From an uncultured Plesiomonas sp. (lineage in GTDB: Bacteria > Pseudomonadota > Gammaproteobacteria > Enterobacterales > CAMTGL01): 10,213 bases of DNA. The translations under genes were made by a program, and so were the position numbers. The DNA lies in assembly GCA_947071955.1 (NCBI GenBank), contig CAMTGL010000059.1, forward strand, positions 1 through 10,213. The letters run 5' to 3'. The notes beneath the pieces are model-generated. The model ran no database searches. It saw only the letters and a program-made list of their open reading frames with translations, and was not told the origin of the DNA. This document shows, piece by piece, positions 1 to 7,378 of this stretch; the first letter of the stretch is position 1; every line of letters begins with the position of its first letter.

Positions 1-2491
1 CTGTAAGTACCGTTGCGACAGTATTGGTAATATCGCTAATTACAGGGTGTTGAGCCGGTATTACATCTGTCTTACTGATCAATATCGGAGCCAAACTCAC
101 TGGGCGTGTTAATACAGCGGTTGGCATTGCTATCGGCAGATTGCAGCCAGTATGCAGAGCCATAATCCGCTGTAACATGCTCTCATCAATCGGTTTGGTC
201 AGATAATCATCCATGCCTGCCGCAATCAGGCGCTCGCGCTCACCACTCATTGCATGTGCGGTCACGGCAACAATCGGGGTGTCCTGATTATTGGCTTGCT
301 GGCGAATCAACTCGCTGGCTCTGATACCATCCATCTCGGGCATCTGAATATCCATTAGGATAATATCAAACCGTTGGTGTGCGGCTTGCTCTACCGCATC
401 AAGGCCGTTGTTGCACAGATAAACGTGTTCGACCATCTCTTGCAACAGTGTGCCGATAAGTTTTAGGTTGGCCGGGTTATCATCAACTGCCATCACATGC
501 AGCGGCAATTTGGCCGGTGACCATGCGGGGTTTGGCAAGGTGGTGGTATGGCCATCTTGCAAGGTATTAAACAACCGTGCGCGTGGCAGTGGTTTGGTTA
601 AGCAAGCCTCTGCACCGGCTTGGATAAGTGCATCGGCAATATTTAGATCTTTACTCGGCAAACCGACAATTACGCGTCGGGTATAGCGGCGTGCCTGTTT
701 AATCTGCTGTGACATATCGGCCACATCAGGCGTGAGTGTGGCAGCAAAGCAGAGCAGCAGAATATCGGTCTGGGTGGCCGTCAGCTCTGCCAGCGTAGTG
801 GCACAGTGGAGTACAACCGGTTGTTGTTCAAACATGCTCATCACTGCACTGGCTGCTTGTTCGTTCGGTTCAATCAGACTGATGTGTTGTCCGGTTAGCG
901 AGAGCAGTTTTGGTACATCGTTGTGAATGCCGTCGGTCAGCGCCAGTGGTACGGTAAACCAAAAACTAGAGCCTTTATGCAGGCGGCTTTGAAAACCAAT
1001 TTCACCTCCCATCTCTTTAACCAATTTTTGGGTGATAACCAACCCTAAACCGGTACCCCCATAACGGCGGGAAATACTGGCATCTGCTTGACGGAAGGCC
1101 TGAAACAGCTGTGCTTGTTGACGTTCAGAAATACCGATACCGGTATCTTTAATTTGTAAAAGCAGTTCAATTCCGCCCGGGGTGCGGCTGCGCAGTTCAA
1201 TTAAAATATCGATATTACCGTGTTCGGTAAATTTAATGGCGTTACCAATAAGGTTGGTCAGAATTTGCTGTATCCGTAAGGGATCACCGACCACATATTC
1301 AGGCACATCTTGGCTGAGAGTTAGTGTCAGCTCGATACCTTTATCGTGGGCGTTTGGGGCAAGCAGTAGCATGACTTCATCAATCGTATCGTGTACCCCG
1401 AACGGGATCTGCTCTAACACCAGTTTTCCGGCTTCGAGTTTTGAGAAGTCTAAAATATCATTGATGATGGTCAGTAGGTTATTGGCCGAACGCTCAATGG
1501 TTTGCAGGTAGTCAATCTGGCTGGTGCTGAGGCGGGTTTTTAGCATCTGGCGAGTAAAGCCGATAACGCCGTTGAGCGGTGTACGCAGCTCGTGTGACAT
1601 ATTGGCTAAAAATTCAGATTTAATACGCGCAGCTTCTTGTGCTCGTTTTTTCGCCAGATCAAGCTCGACATTCTGGATCTCCATCTGTTCGAGCGTTTCC
1701 CGCAAATCAGAGGTGGCCTGATCAATGCTTTGTTGCATCTCTTCATGGTATACAGTCAGCGATACGGCCATCGAGTTAATACCATTTTTCAGCATATTTA
1801 ACTCGCCGAGCATATTACCTGCAACCCGACTATCAAGCTGCCCGCGGCGAATTTGATCCACGGTGTGTACCATATGGGTGATAGGCACAGTCACCACGCG
1901 CATCAGGCGATAAGAGAATACGCCCGCAATAATCATGCCGATAGCCAACATTCCCAATGATGAAGCTATCTCTTGATACTGTTGCAGCTCCATTGGCCTG
2001 ACATCGAGCTCTACGGCAATATAGCCCAGTGGCGGGCTGCCTTCAGGGTTGCTTAGTAACAGCTCAGGCAGTGAGTTTTCCGCAAAGATGGGGGTGCGGA
2101 TCACCAGCAGTTGATCTTGCCGTGTTACCATCACTTGAGTGGGCAGTTTGCTCTGCTCATCAAGTTGCAGAACTGAGAAGTTGCGGTGAAAATTAGAGGT
2201 AACAAATAAACGGTTATCGGCATCGAATACCGCAATAGAACGCACTATATTTGAATGGCGACGGTGCAGTAAGTTGATCAGCTGCTTTACCGACTCCCGG
2301 TTTCTGAACGTCATGGCATATTCAGTGGCCACAGATAAAGGCTCGATAATCGAAATACCTTGATCAATCAGTTGCTGATCGAGATCGCGGTAACGATTGA
2401 CGACAAAAAAAGTGCTGAGCAACAACCCAATTATCAGGGTTGGAGCCAGTGTCATGGTGATTACTCGTGCGCGTAGGCCGTAATTGGTCAT
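1..2491 (-). CDS. barA: BarA hybrid sensor histidine kinase, C-terminus cut by left edge
   Basis: Inner-membrane tripartite sensor kinase. In the known BarA/UvrY(SirA) system it passes phosphate to a GacA-type regulator that drives CsrB/C-type small RNAs. The 830 visible codons compare with about 918 in E. coli. Reading from the start: membrane segment at residues 9-31, periplasmic sensor region to about 172, second membrane segment at 175-194, HAMP to about 247, coiled coil, then the H-box with His300 in SHELRTPLNG. The ATPase domain has the N-box at Asn417, DTGIGI from Asp449, and GGTGLGL. A degenerate receiver follows at about 535-645, then a true receiver at about 665-780 with acidic pair Asp670/Asp671, phospho-acceptor Asp714 in LMDIQMP, and Lys766. 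The histidine phosphotransfer domain should lie beyond base 1. The start MTNYGLRAR matches the family, although no strong Shine-Dalgarno precedes it. It is divergent from rlmD, as in E. coli. Confidence 0.97.
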   Translation of the reverse strand, partial: MTNYGLRARVITMTLAPTLIIGLLLSTFFVVNRYRDLDQQLIDQGISIIEPLSVATEYAMTFRNRESVKQLINLLHRRHSNIVRSIAVFDADNRLFVTSNFHRNFSVLQLDEQSKLPTQVMVTRQDQLLVIRTPIFAENSLPELLLSNPEGSPPLGYIAVELDVRPMELQQYQEIASSLGMLAIGMIIAGVFSYRLMRVVTVPITHMVHTVDQIRRGQLDSRVAGNMLGELNMLKNGINSMAVSLTVYHEEMQQSIDQATSDLRETLEQMEIQNVELDLAKKRAQEAARIKSEFLANMSHELRTPLNGVIGFTRQMLKTRLSTSQIDYLQTIERSANNLLTIINDILDFSKLEAGKLVLEQIPFGVHDTIDEVMLLLAPNAHDKGIELTLTLSQDVPEYVVGDPLRIQQILTNLIGNAIKFTEHGNIDILIELRSRTPGGIELLLQIKDTGIGISERQQAQLFQAFRQADASISRRYGGTGLGLVITQKLVKEMGGEIGFQSRLHKGSSFWFTVPLALTDGIHNDVPKLLSLTGQHISLIEPNEQAASAVMSMFEQQPVVLHCATTLAELTATQTDILLLCFAATLTPDVADMSQQIKQARRYTRRVIVGLPSKDLNIADALIQAGAEACLTKPLPRARLFNTLQDGHTTTLPNPAWSPAKLPLHVMAVDDNPANLKLIGTLLQEMVEHVYLCNNGLDAVEQAAHQRFDIILMDIQMPEMDGIRASELIRQQANNQDTPIVAVTAHAMSGERERLIAAGMDDYLTKPIDESMLQRIMALHTGCNLPIAMPTAVLTRPVSLAPILISKTDVIPAQHPVISDITNTVATVLT

Positions 2492-2556
2492 CAGTCGTTA
2501 TCTGTGGGAGAATTGCCGATTATTCGCATAATTTACCTGATTATGGCTAGATATTC
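2492..2556. promoter_or_regulatory. Divergent barA/rlmD spacer, probable promoter region
   Basis: These 65 bases separate the two divergent starts and are AT-rich. On the plus strand CATAAT (2527-2532) is a fair -10 hexamer for rlmD, but no good -35 lies 16-18 bases upstream. On the minus strand CATAAT and AATAAT hexamers could serve barA. Neither gene has a strong Shine-Dalgarno, so both may be weakly translated. The promoter role is inferred from the divergent layout; exact elements are uncertain, and the barA promoter may extend into rlmD. Confidence 0.35.
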
Positions 2557-3882
2557 ATGGTGCAATTTTATACTCCAGTAAAAAAACGGGCTTCTGTCGT
2601 ACAAACTGCCGAAGTTGAGATCCTTTCTCTTGATTATCAAGGGCAAGGTGTTGCGCGTTGGCAAGGAAAAACGCTGTTTGTGACCGGTGCACTGCCTGGT
2701 GAAAAAGTACTTGTGCGGGTTTATGAAGATAAGCGCCAGTATGCGAAAGCAAGCACGCAAAAAGTGTTACACGCTTCTGAGGCGCGGGTCAAACCAGAGT
2801 GCCCACATTATGCGCTGTGTGGCGGCTGTCAGATGCAACATATCGAATATGCATTGCAAACTGAGAGTAAGCAAAATGCGTTTTTGCGCTTAATGACCCG
2901 TGATATCGCTACTCCCGCCACTGTATCTGCGCCGTTATGTGGTAATGCGTATGGTTATCGCCGTCGTGCAAGGTTGAGTCTGCTAGCCGATAAAAAGACC
3001 CGTGAGCTCACGTTGGGTTTTCGGCGCGCGAATGCAAAAACACTGGTTGATATTCAGCAGTGTCCGGTACTACAGCCGCAGCTCTCTGCACTTATCCCGC
3101 CATTAAAGCAGTGTTTACAAACGCTGAAAGGGGTTATTTCGCTGGGCCATATTGAGCTGGTAGGGGCTGACAATGGAAATGCTCTGGTGGTGCGCCATGT
3201 AAAACCATTATCAGAGTCTGATCAGACGATATTGATTGAATTTGCAAAGGCACATCAATTGAGTCTGTTTTCTGCCCCTGATAGTGAACACGTTATCTGT
3301 TTAGCCGGCCAGTGGCCAACTTATCAGGTAAAGGGTTTGACGCTGCAATTTTCACCGCGTGACTTTATTCAGGTGAATGCTGATGTAAACCAAAAAATGA
3401 TCACGCAGGCATTAACGTGGCTGGCGTTATCGGCCGATGATCGGGTGCTGGATTTGTTCTGCGGAATGGGGAACTTTACATTACCGATTGCGCAGAAAGC
3501 CGGTTATGTGGTGGGTGTTGAAGGTGTGGCCGCGATGGTTGAGCAGGCTAAAACTAATGCACATGAAAACCAGATCAGTAATGCGGAGTTTTTCTGCTGC
3601 GATCTGGATGCACCACTTACCGCACAGCCGTGGAGTACGGAAGGGTTTAACAAAGTGTTACTTGACCCAGCACGGGCTGGTGCGTTGGCAGTAATGGAAC
3701 ATATAGTGAACTTGCGCCCAAGTCATGTTGTCTACGTGTCGTGCAACCCAGCAACACTGGCGCGTGATAGCCAGATTTTGGTGAATGCCGGTTACCAACT
3801 GGCGGAGTTAGGGGCGCTGGATATGTTCCCACAAACGGCACATGTTGAGTCAATGGCGCTGTTTATCCGCCGTAAAAAGTAA
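2557..3882 (+). CDS. rlmD: 23S rRNA (uracil-1939-C5)-methyltransferase RlmD (RumA)
   Basis: SAM-dependent enzyme that forms m5U at position 1939 (E. coli numbering) of 23S rRNA; cytoplasmic. The 441 residues compare with 433 in E. coli. An N-terminal TRAM domain (about 10-70, with GQGVARWQGKTLFV) is followed by the [4Fe-4S] cluster ligands Cys82, Cys88, Cys91 and Cys169 (CPHYALCGGC and QQCPVL). The SAM-binding motif VLDLFCGMGNF spans 297-307. DPARAG and the catalytic nucleophile Cys396 in SCNPATLARD sit near the C-terminus. The start MVQFY matches the family start MAQFY; upstream GGCTAG is only a weak ribosome-binding match. TrmA (tRNA m5U54) is excluded by the TRAM domain and cluster cysteines. 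The RlmD-type sequence and the barA/relA neighbourhood argue against RlmC. No obvious terminator follows, so read-through toward relA is possible. Confidence 0.97.
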   Translation: MVQFYTPVKKRASVVQTAEVEILSLDYQGQGVARWQGKTLFVTGALPGEKVLVRVYEDKRQYAKASTQKVLHASEARVKPECPHYALCGGCQMQHIEYALQTESKQNAFLRLMTRDIATPATVSAPLCGNAYGYRRRARLSLLADKKTRELTLGFRRANAKTLVDIQQCPVLQPQLSALIPPLKQCLQTLKGVISLGHIELVGADNGNALVVRHVKPLSESDQTILIEFAKAHQLSLFSAPDSEHVICLAGQWPTYQVKGLTLQFSPRDFIQVNADVNQKMITQALTWLALSADDRVLDLFCGMGNFTLPIAQKAGYVVGVEGVAAMVEQAKTNAHENQISNAEFFCCDLDAPLTAQPWSTEGFNKVLLDPARAGALAVMEHIVNLRPSHVVYVSCNPATLARDSQILVNAGYQLAELGALDMFPQTAHVESMALFIRRKK

Positions 3883-4055
3883 GGCTTTCTGGTTTGGTTT
3901 TCCAATACTTTAGGGTGATGAATGATTTATTAACGGTACGATGTTTTATGGAATGTTCAGCGTGTAAAAAGCGGTGAGTATTGTATCGTACTGGCCAAAG
4001 TATCTGTTTTATGTCGTCAATTAATATCATTAAAGCCAAGAGATAGGGATTAATT

Positions 4056-6284
4056 ATGGTTGCAGTTCGTGGTGCTCACCTGAATAAAGACGGGGTGTTT
4101 GCGCTCGAAAAATGGATTAACAGTCTGGGTTTATCACCTGAGACCGGAACCCGTGTATCCGAAACTTGGCGTTATTGTGAGAGCTGTATTGCTGATCCTG
4201 CATTAGCCAGTACAGTGCTATCGCGTGGTTTGGAAATGGTCGAAATTCTGGCCACGCTGAGTATGGATACCGATAGTTTACGGGCGGCATTAGTTTTTCC
4301 ATTGGTCGAAGCTAAGTTACTGACTCTGACTCAGGTACAGGAGGAGTGTGGTAAATCAATCGCGGAACTTATTCGCGGCGTATTGGATATGGATGCAATA
4401 CGTCAGCTAAACGGTACACAAAACGGCTCTACATCATCAGAGCAAGTGGATAACGTGCGGCGCATGTTGTTGGCGATGGTGGAAGATTTTCGTTGTGTGG
4501 TTATCAAACTGGCCGAGCGCATTGCACACCTGCGAGAGGTCAAAGATGCCGATGAAGAGCAGCGAGTTTTAGCGGCCAAAGAGTGTACCAATATCTATGC
4601 ACCGCTGGCTAACCGCTTGGGAATCGGGCAGTTAAAGTGGGAGTTGGAAGATTATTGCTTCCGTTATCTGCACCCTGATGAGTACAAGCGGATTGCCAAA
4701 CTGCTGCACGAGCGCCGGATAGACCGTGAGCAGTATATTGACTCTTTTGTCAAAACCCTGCGATCACACATCAAAGAGGCTGGTGTGGTGGCGGAAGTGT
4801 ACGGTCGGCCTAAGCATATCTACAGCATTTGGCGAAAAATGCAGAAGAAAATGCTGTCGTTTGATGAGCTTTTTGATGTGCGTGCTATTCGTATCATTAC
4901 AGAGCGTCTGCAAGACTGTTATGCCACATTAGGCGTAGTACACACCTATTGTAAGCATCTGCCCAAAGAGTTTGATGATTATGTGGCAAACCCTAAACCT
5001 AACGGTTATCAGTCAATCCATACCGTAGTATTGGGGCCACAGGGTAAAACCATTGAAATTCAGATCCGCACCCGTCAGATGCATGAAGATGCTGAACTCG
5101 GCGTTGCTGCCCACTGGAAATATAAAGAGGGTGGTGGCAACGTGCGTTCGGGCTATGAAGAGCGGATTGCGTGGTTACGTAAACTGCTGGCGTGGCAAGA
5201 GGAGATCTCTGACTCTGGCGAGATGATGGATGAGCTGCGTAGTCAGGTCTTTGATGATCGTGTTTACGTTTTTACCCCGAAAGGGGATGTTGTTGATCTG
5301 CCAAGTGGCTCAACACCGCTCGATTTCGCCTACCATATTCACAGTGATGTCGGTCATCGCTGTATTGGTGCAAAAATCAGCGGGCGTATCGTTCCTTTTA
5401 CCTACAAATTGCAGATGGGTGATCAGATAGAGATCATCACCCAGAAAAATCCTAATCCGAGCCGTGACTGGTTAAATCCTAACTTAGGCTTTGTGAACAG
5501 TAGCCGTGGGCGCGCGAAGATCCACGCGTACTTTAAAAAGCTTGATCGCGATAAAAATGTGGCTGCCGGTAAAGAGATGCTCGAAGGTGAGCTTTCACGC
5601 ATGGGGTTGGGTTTTAAAGATGTTGAAAAGCTGGCAATAGAGCGTTTCAATGTCAAAAGTATGGAAGAGGTGCTGGCCGGTATTGGTGGTGGCGATTTAC
5701 GCCTTAATCAGCTGATTAACTTCCTACATAACCGCTTGATGAAGCCGGATGCAGAGCAAGCCGATAAAGAAGCACTGCGCAATATCGCCCAAAAAGCCCA
5801 GAATGCTGCGCATAAAAGCACCGATCACAAGCCGGGGCGGATTGTGGTTGAAGGTGTCGGCAATTTACTGCATTACATCGCGCGCTGCTGTCAGCCGATT
5901 CCGGGTGATGACATTGTCGGTTTTATCACCCAAGGGCGTGGGATCTCAATACACCGTGCCGATTGCGAACAGCTACATGATCTGCTCAGTCATGCTCCGG
6001 AACGGGCTGTTGAAGCCGTGTGGGGAGAGTGCTATTCATCGGGTTATTCGCTCAGTGTACGGGTGATGGCCAATGATCGCAGCGGATTACTGCGCGATAT
6101 CACCACTATTTTGGCGAATGAAAAAGTCAATGTACTGGGAGTGGCCAGTCGCAGCGATACCAAAAAACAGTTAGCCACCATTGATATGGAGATCGAACTG
6201 TACAATCTGCCGGCACTCGGGCGAGTACTTAGCCGCATTGGGCAACTGCCAGATGTGATTGAAGCTCGCCGATTGCGAGGTTAG
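4056..6284 (+). CDS. relA: RelA, ribosome-associated (p)ppGpp synthetase
   Basis: Makes the alarmones pppGpp/ppGpp by moving pyrophosphate from ATP to GTP or GDP when uncharged tRNA enters a stalled ribosome. The 742 residues compare with 744 in E. coli. The N-terminal hydrolase-like domain lacks the His-Asp metal site, with FPLVEA at the equivalent place, so hydrolase activity should be absent. The synthetase domain (about 215-360) has GRPKHIYSIWRKM, the acidic EFDD motif at 305-308 typical of monofunctional RelA, NGYQSIHT, and catalytic Glu334 in EIQIRT. A TGS domain lies at about 400-465. The zinc-finger-type domain has Cys611, Cys612, His633 and Cys637, and an ACT/RRM domain occupies about 667-742. 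The start MVAVRGAH matches the family, and TAGGGA six bases upstream is a good ribosome-binding site. I could not identify a convincing promoter in the 173-base gap before it. A terminator follows the stop. Confidence 0.98.
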   Translation: MVAVRGAHLNKDGVFALEKWINSLGLSPETGTRVSETWRYCESCIADPALASTVLSRGLEMVEILATLSMDTDSLRAALVFPLVEAKLLTLTQVQEECGKSIAELIRGVLDMDAIRQLNGTQNGSTSSEQVDNVRRMLLAMVEDFRCVVIKLAERIAHLREVKDADEEQRVLAAKECTNIYAPLANRLGIGQLKWELEDYCFRYLHPDEYKRIAKLLHERRIDREQYIDSFVKTLRSHIKEAGVVAEVYGRPKHIYSIWRKMQKKMLSFDELFDVRAIRIITERLQDCYATLGVVHTYCKHLPKEFDDYVANPKPNGYQSIHTVVLGPQGKTIEIQIRTRQMHEDAELGVAAHWKYKEGGGNVRSGYEERIAWLRKLLAWQEEISDSGEMMDELRSQVFDDRVYVFTPKGDVVDLPSGSTPLDFAYHIHSDVGHRCIGAKISGRIVPFTYKLQMGDQIEIITQKNPNPSRDWLNPNLGFVNSSRGRAKIHAYFKKLDRDKNVAAGKEMLEGELSRMGLGFKDVEKLAIERFNVKSMEEVLAGIGGGDLRLNQLINFLHNRLMKPDAEQADKEALRNIAQKAQNAAHKSTDHKPGRIVVEGVGNLLHYIARCCQPIPGDDIVGFITQGRGISIHRADCEQLHDLLSHAPERAVEAVWGECYSSGYSLSVRVMANDRSGLLRDITTILANEKVNVLGVASRSDTKKQLATIDMEIELYNLPALGRVLSRIGQLPDVIEARRLRG

Positions 6285-6332
6285 CGTCGCATGGTGGGTT
6301 GCTACAAACCGAATCTGATCCATAGATACATC

Positions 6333-6369
6333 ACGGGAAGCATTGGCTTCCCGTTCTTTTTCGTTTTTT
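6333..6369 (+). terminator. Rho-independent terminator after relA
   Basis: A perfect 9-bp stem, ACGGGAAGC (6333-6341) with GCTTCCCGT (6346-6354), closes a 4-base ATTG loop. It is followed by TCTTTTTCGTTTTTT, a long U-rich tract on the transcript. It lies 48 bases past the relA stop and before mazG. No matching A-tract precedes the stem, so it looks one-directional. It implies that mazG is at least partly transcribed from its own promoter between about 6370 and 6410, although no clear promoter hexamers are visible there. Confidence 0.9.
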
Positions 6370-6419
6370 CAGTACAGGTTACTGATTGTCGATAACAACA
6401 AAAAAATAGGCTGATGAAA

Positions 6420-7226
6420 ATGTCTGAACCGATGAACACGCTGCTGAACATTATGCAACAACTGCGCGATCCGCAAACCGGTTGTCCGTGGGATCGCAAA
6501 CAAACGTTCGAAACGTTGGTGCCGCACACACTGGAAGAGACCTATGAAGTTATCGACGCGATTGAGCGTAATGATACCGCTGATCTGAAATCAGAGTTGG
6601 GCGATATGCTGTTTCAGGTGGTGTTCTATGCACAAATTGCCAAAGAACAGGGGCTGTTTGATTTTGGCGATGTCTGCAATGAGATCAGCGATAAATTATA
6701 TCGCCGTCATCCTCATGTGTTTGGTGATACTCAACTTGATGCAAACGCAGGTGATGCAACTGCCGAAGTGTTACGCAACTGGGAGAGCATTAAACAAAAT
6801 GAGCGTACAGAAAAAGCACAAACTTCCGTATTAGACGATATCCCTAAAGCACAACCGGCACTGATGCGCGCCTATAAAATGCAGCAACGTTGTGCAACTG
6901 TGGGCTTTGATTGGGATACTTTAGGTCCAGTTGTTGAAAAAGTGCACGAAGAGATCGAAGAAGTGCTAGCTGAAGCGTGTCAGGTGGAGAAAAATGAGGT
7001 AAAATTAGCAGAAGAAATTGGAGACTTGCTTTTTGCTACGGTTAATCTCAGTCGTCACTTGGGGCACAAGCCGGAACTGGCACTGCGTCAGGCGAGTGAT
7101 AAGTTTGAACGGCGCTTTCGTCAGATAGAAGAGGCGATAGCCGCACAAGGGCGACAGATGCAAGATGCATCACTGGCAGAAATGGAAGCATTATGGCAAG
7201 CAATAAAGCGCCGTGAGCCTTCATAA
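6420..7226 (+). CDS. mazG: MazG nucleoside triphosphate pyrophosphohydrolase
   Basis: All-alpha NTP pyrophosphatase that hydrolyses (d)NTPs to the monophosphate plus pyrophosphate. In E. coli it is linked to ppGpp levels and removal of aberrant nucleotides; cytoplasmic. The two-domain form is complete at 268 residues (E. coli 263). With the start used here, the first domain has the metal-binding EExxE at 39-43 (LEETYEV) and ELGD at 59-62. The second has HEEIEE around 177-181 and EEIGD at 198-202. Three in-frame ATGs lie close together. AGG at 6408-6410 is only 3 bases from the ATG at 6414 but 9 from that at 6420, so 6420 is preferred. The ATG at 6432 would align best in length with E. coli but has no clear ribosome-binding site. 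It sits between the relA terminator and the pyrG promoter; mazEF is absent. Confidence 0.95.
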   Translation: MSEPMNTLLNIMQQLRDPQTGCPWDRKQTFETLVPHTLEETYEVIDAIERNDTADLKSELGDMLFQVVFYAQIAKEQGLFDFGDVCNEISDKLYRRHPHVFGDTQLDANAGDATAEVLRNWESIKQNERTEKAQTSVLDDIPKAQPALMRAYKMQQRCATVGFDWDTLGPVVEKVHEEIEEVLAEACQVEKNEVKLAEEIGDLLFATVNLSRHLGHKPELALRQASDKFERRFRQIEEAIAAQGRQMQDASLAEMEALWQAIKRREPS

Positions 7227-7294
7227 TAACTGCCTGATTAACCGTTGAAAAATGAAGAGTAGAGTACAAAAGGGGTAATCAGTTGCTTCCCGAT

Positions 7295-7323
7295 TTGTCG
7301 AGAGGGGGGAGCTCTGGTATACT
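7295..7323 (+). promoter_or_regulatory. Sigma-70 promoter of pyrG with extended -10
   Basis: The -35 element TTGTCG (7295-7300), an exact 17-base spacer and the -10 element TATACT (7318-7323) are preceded by TGG, which supplies the TGn extended -10. The spacer holds a run of six G (7304-7309). Transcription should begin about 6-9 bases downstream, in the CCCG at 7329-7332. This gives a leader of about 48 bases before the pyrG ATG. Read directly from sequence; the start point is inferred. Confidence 0.75.
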
Positions 7324-7328
7324 ATTAT

Positions 7329-7378
7329 CCCGTCTTTGTTCTTCCTTTTCTCCTATAAACCTAACTCTCAGGTTCAGC
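7329..7378 (+). promoter_or_regulatory. pyrG mRNA leader: pyrimidine-rich tract and hairpin over the ribosome-binding site
   Basis: Of the 26 bases at 7329-7354, 24 are C or T; only 7332 and 7338 are G. Then AACCT (7358-7362) can pair with AGGTT (7370-7374) across a 7-base loop. The AGG of the second arm is the only plausible Shine-Dalgarno for pyrG, six bases before the ATG. No terminator hairpin is visible in the leader. A start in CCCG plus a hairpin over the ribosome-binding site recalls the CTP-sensed start switching of enterobacterial pyrC and pyrD. A regulatory role here is a hypothesis, and the 5-bp stem is weak. Confidence 0.4.

Noticed and set aside
450..1721. Several plus-strand open frames of 64-109 codons across this stretch
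   Set aside because: They are antisense to the strongly conserved barA coding sequence, have no recognisable products and no ribosome-binding sites of note.
3918..3977. 19-codon open frame upstream of relA with a CSAC motif, a possible leader peptide
   Set aside because: The ribosome-binding match AGGG is only two bases from its ATG, it ends far from relA, no attenuator hairpin follows, and so short a frame is expected by chance.
3883..4055. Sigma-54 or sigma-70 promoter for relA in the rlmD-relA gap
   Set aside because: TGGCCAAAG with a following TGTTTT does not fit the GG-N10-GC spacing of sigma-54, and the sigma-70 pairs tried match only 3-4 of 6 bases at the -10.
7234..7282. 7-bp inverted repeat CTGATTA (7234-7240) / TAATCAG (7276-7282) before the pyrG promoter
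   Set aside because: The arms are 35 bases apart, and a 7-bp match is expected about once by chance in a gap of this size.
7283..7378. In-frame extension of pyrG upstream to a TTG at 7283 (32 extra residues)
   Set aside because: It overlaps the pyrG promoter, has no homology to PyrG, and the ATG at 7379 gives exactly the family length and start.
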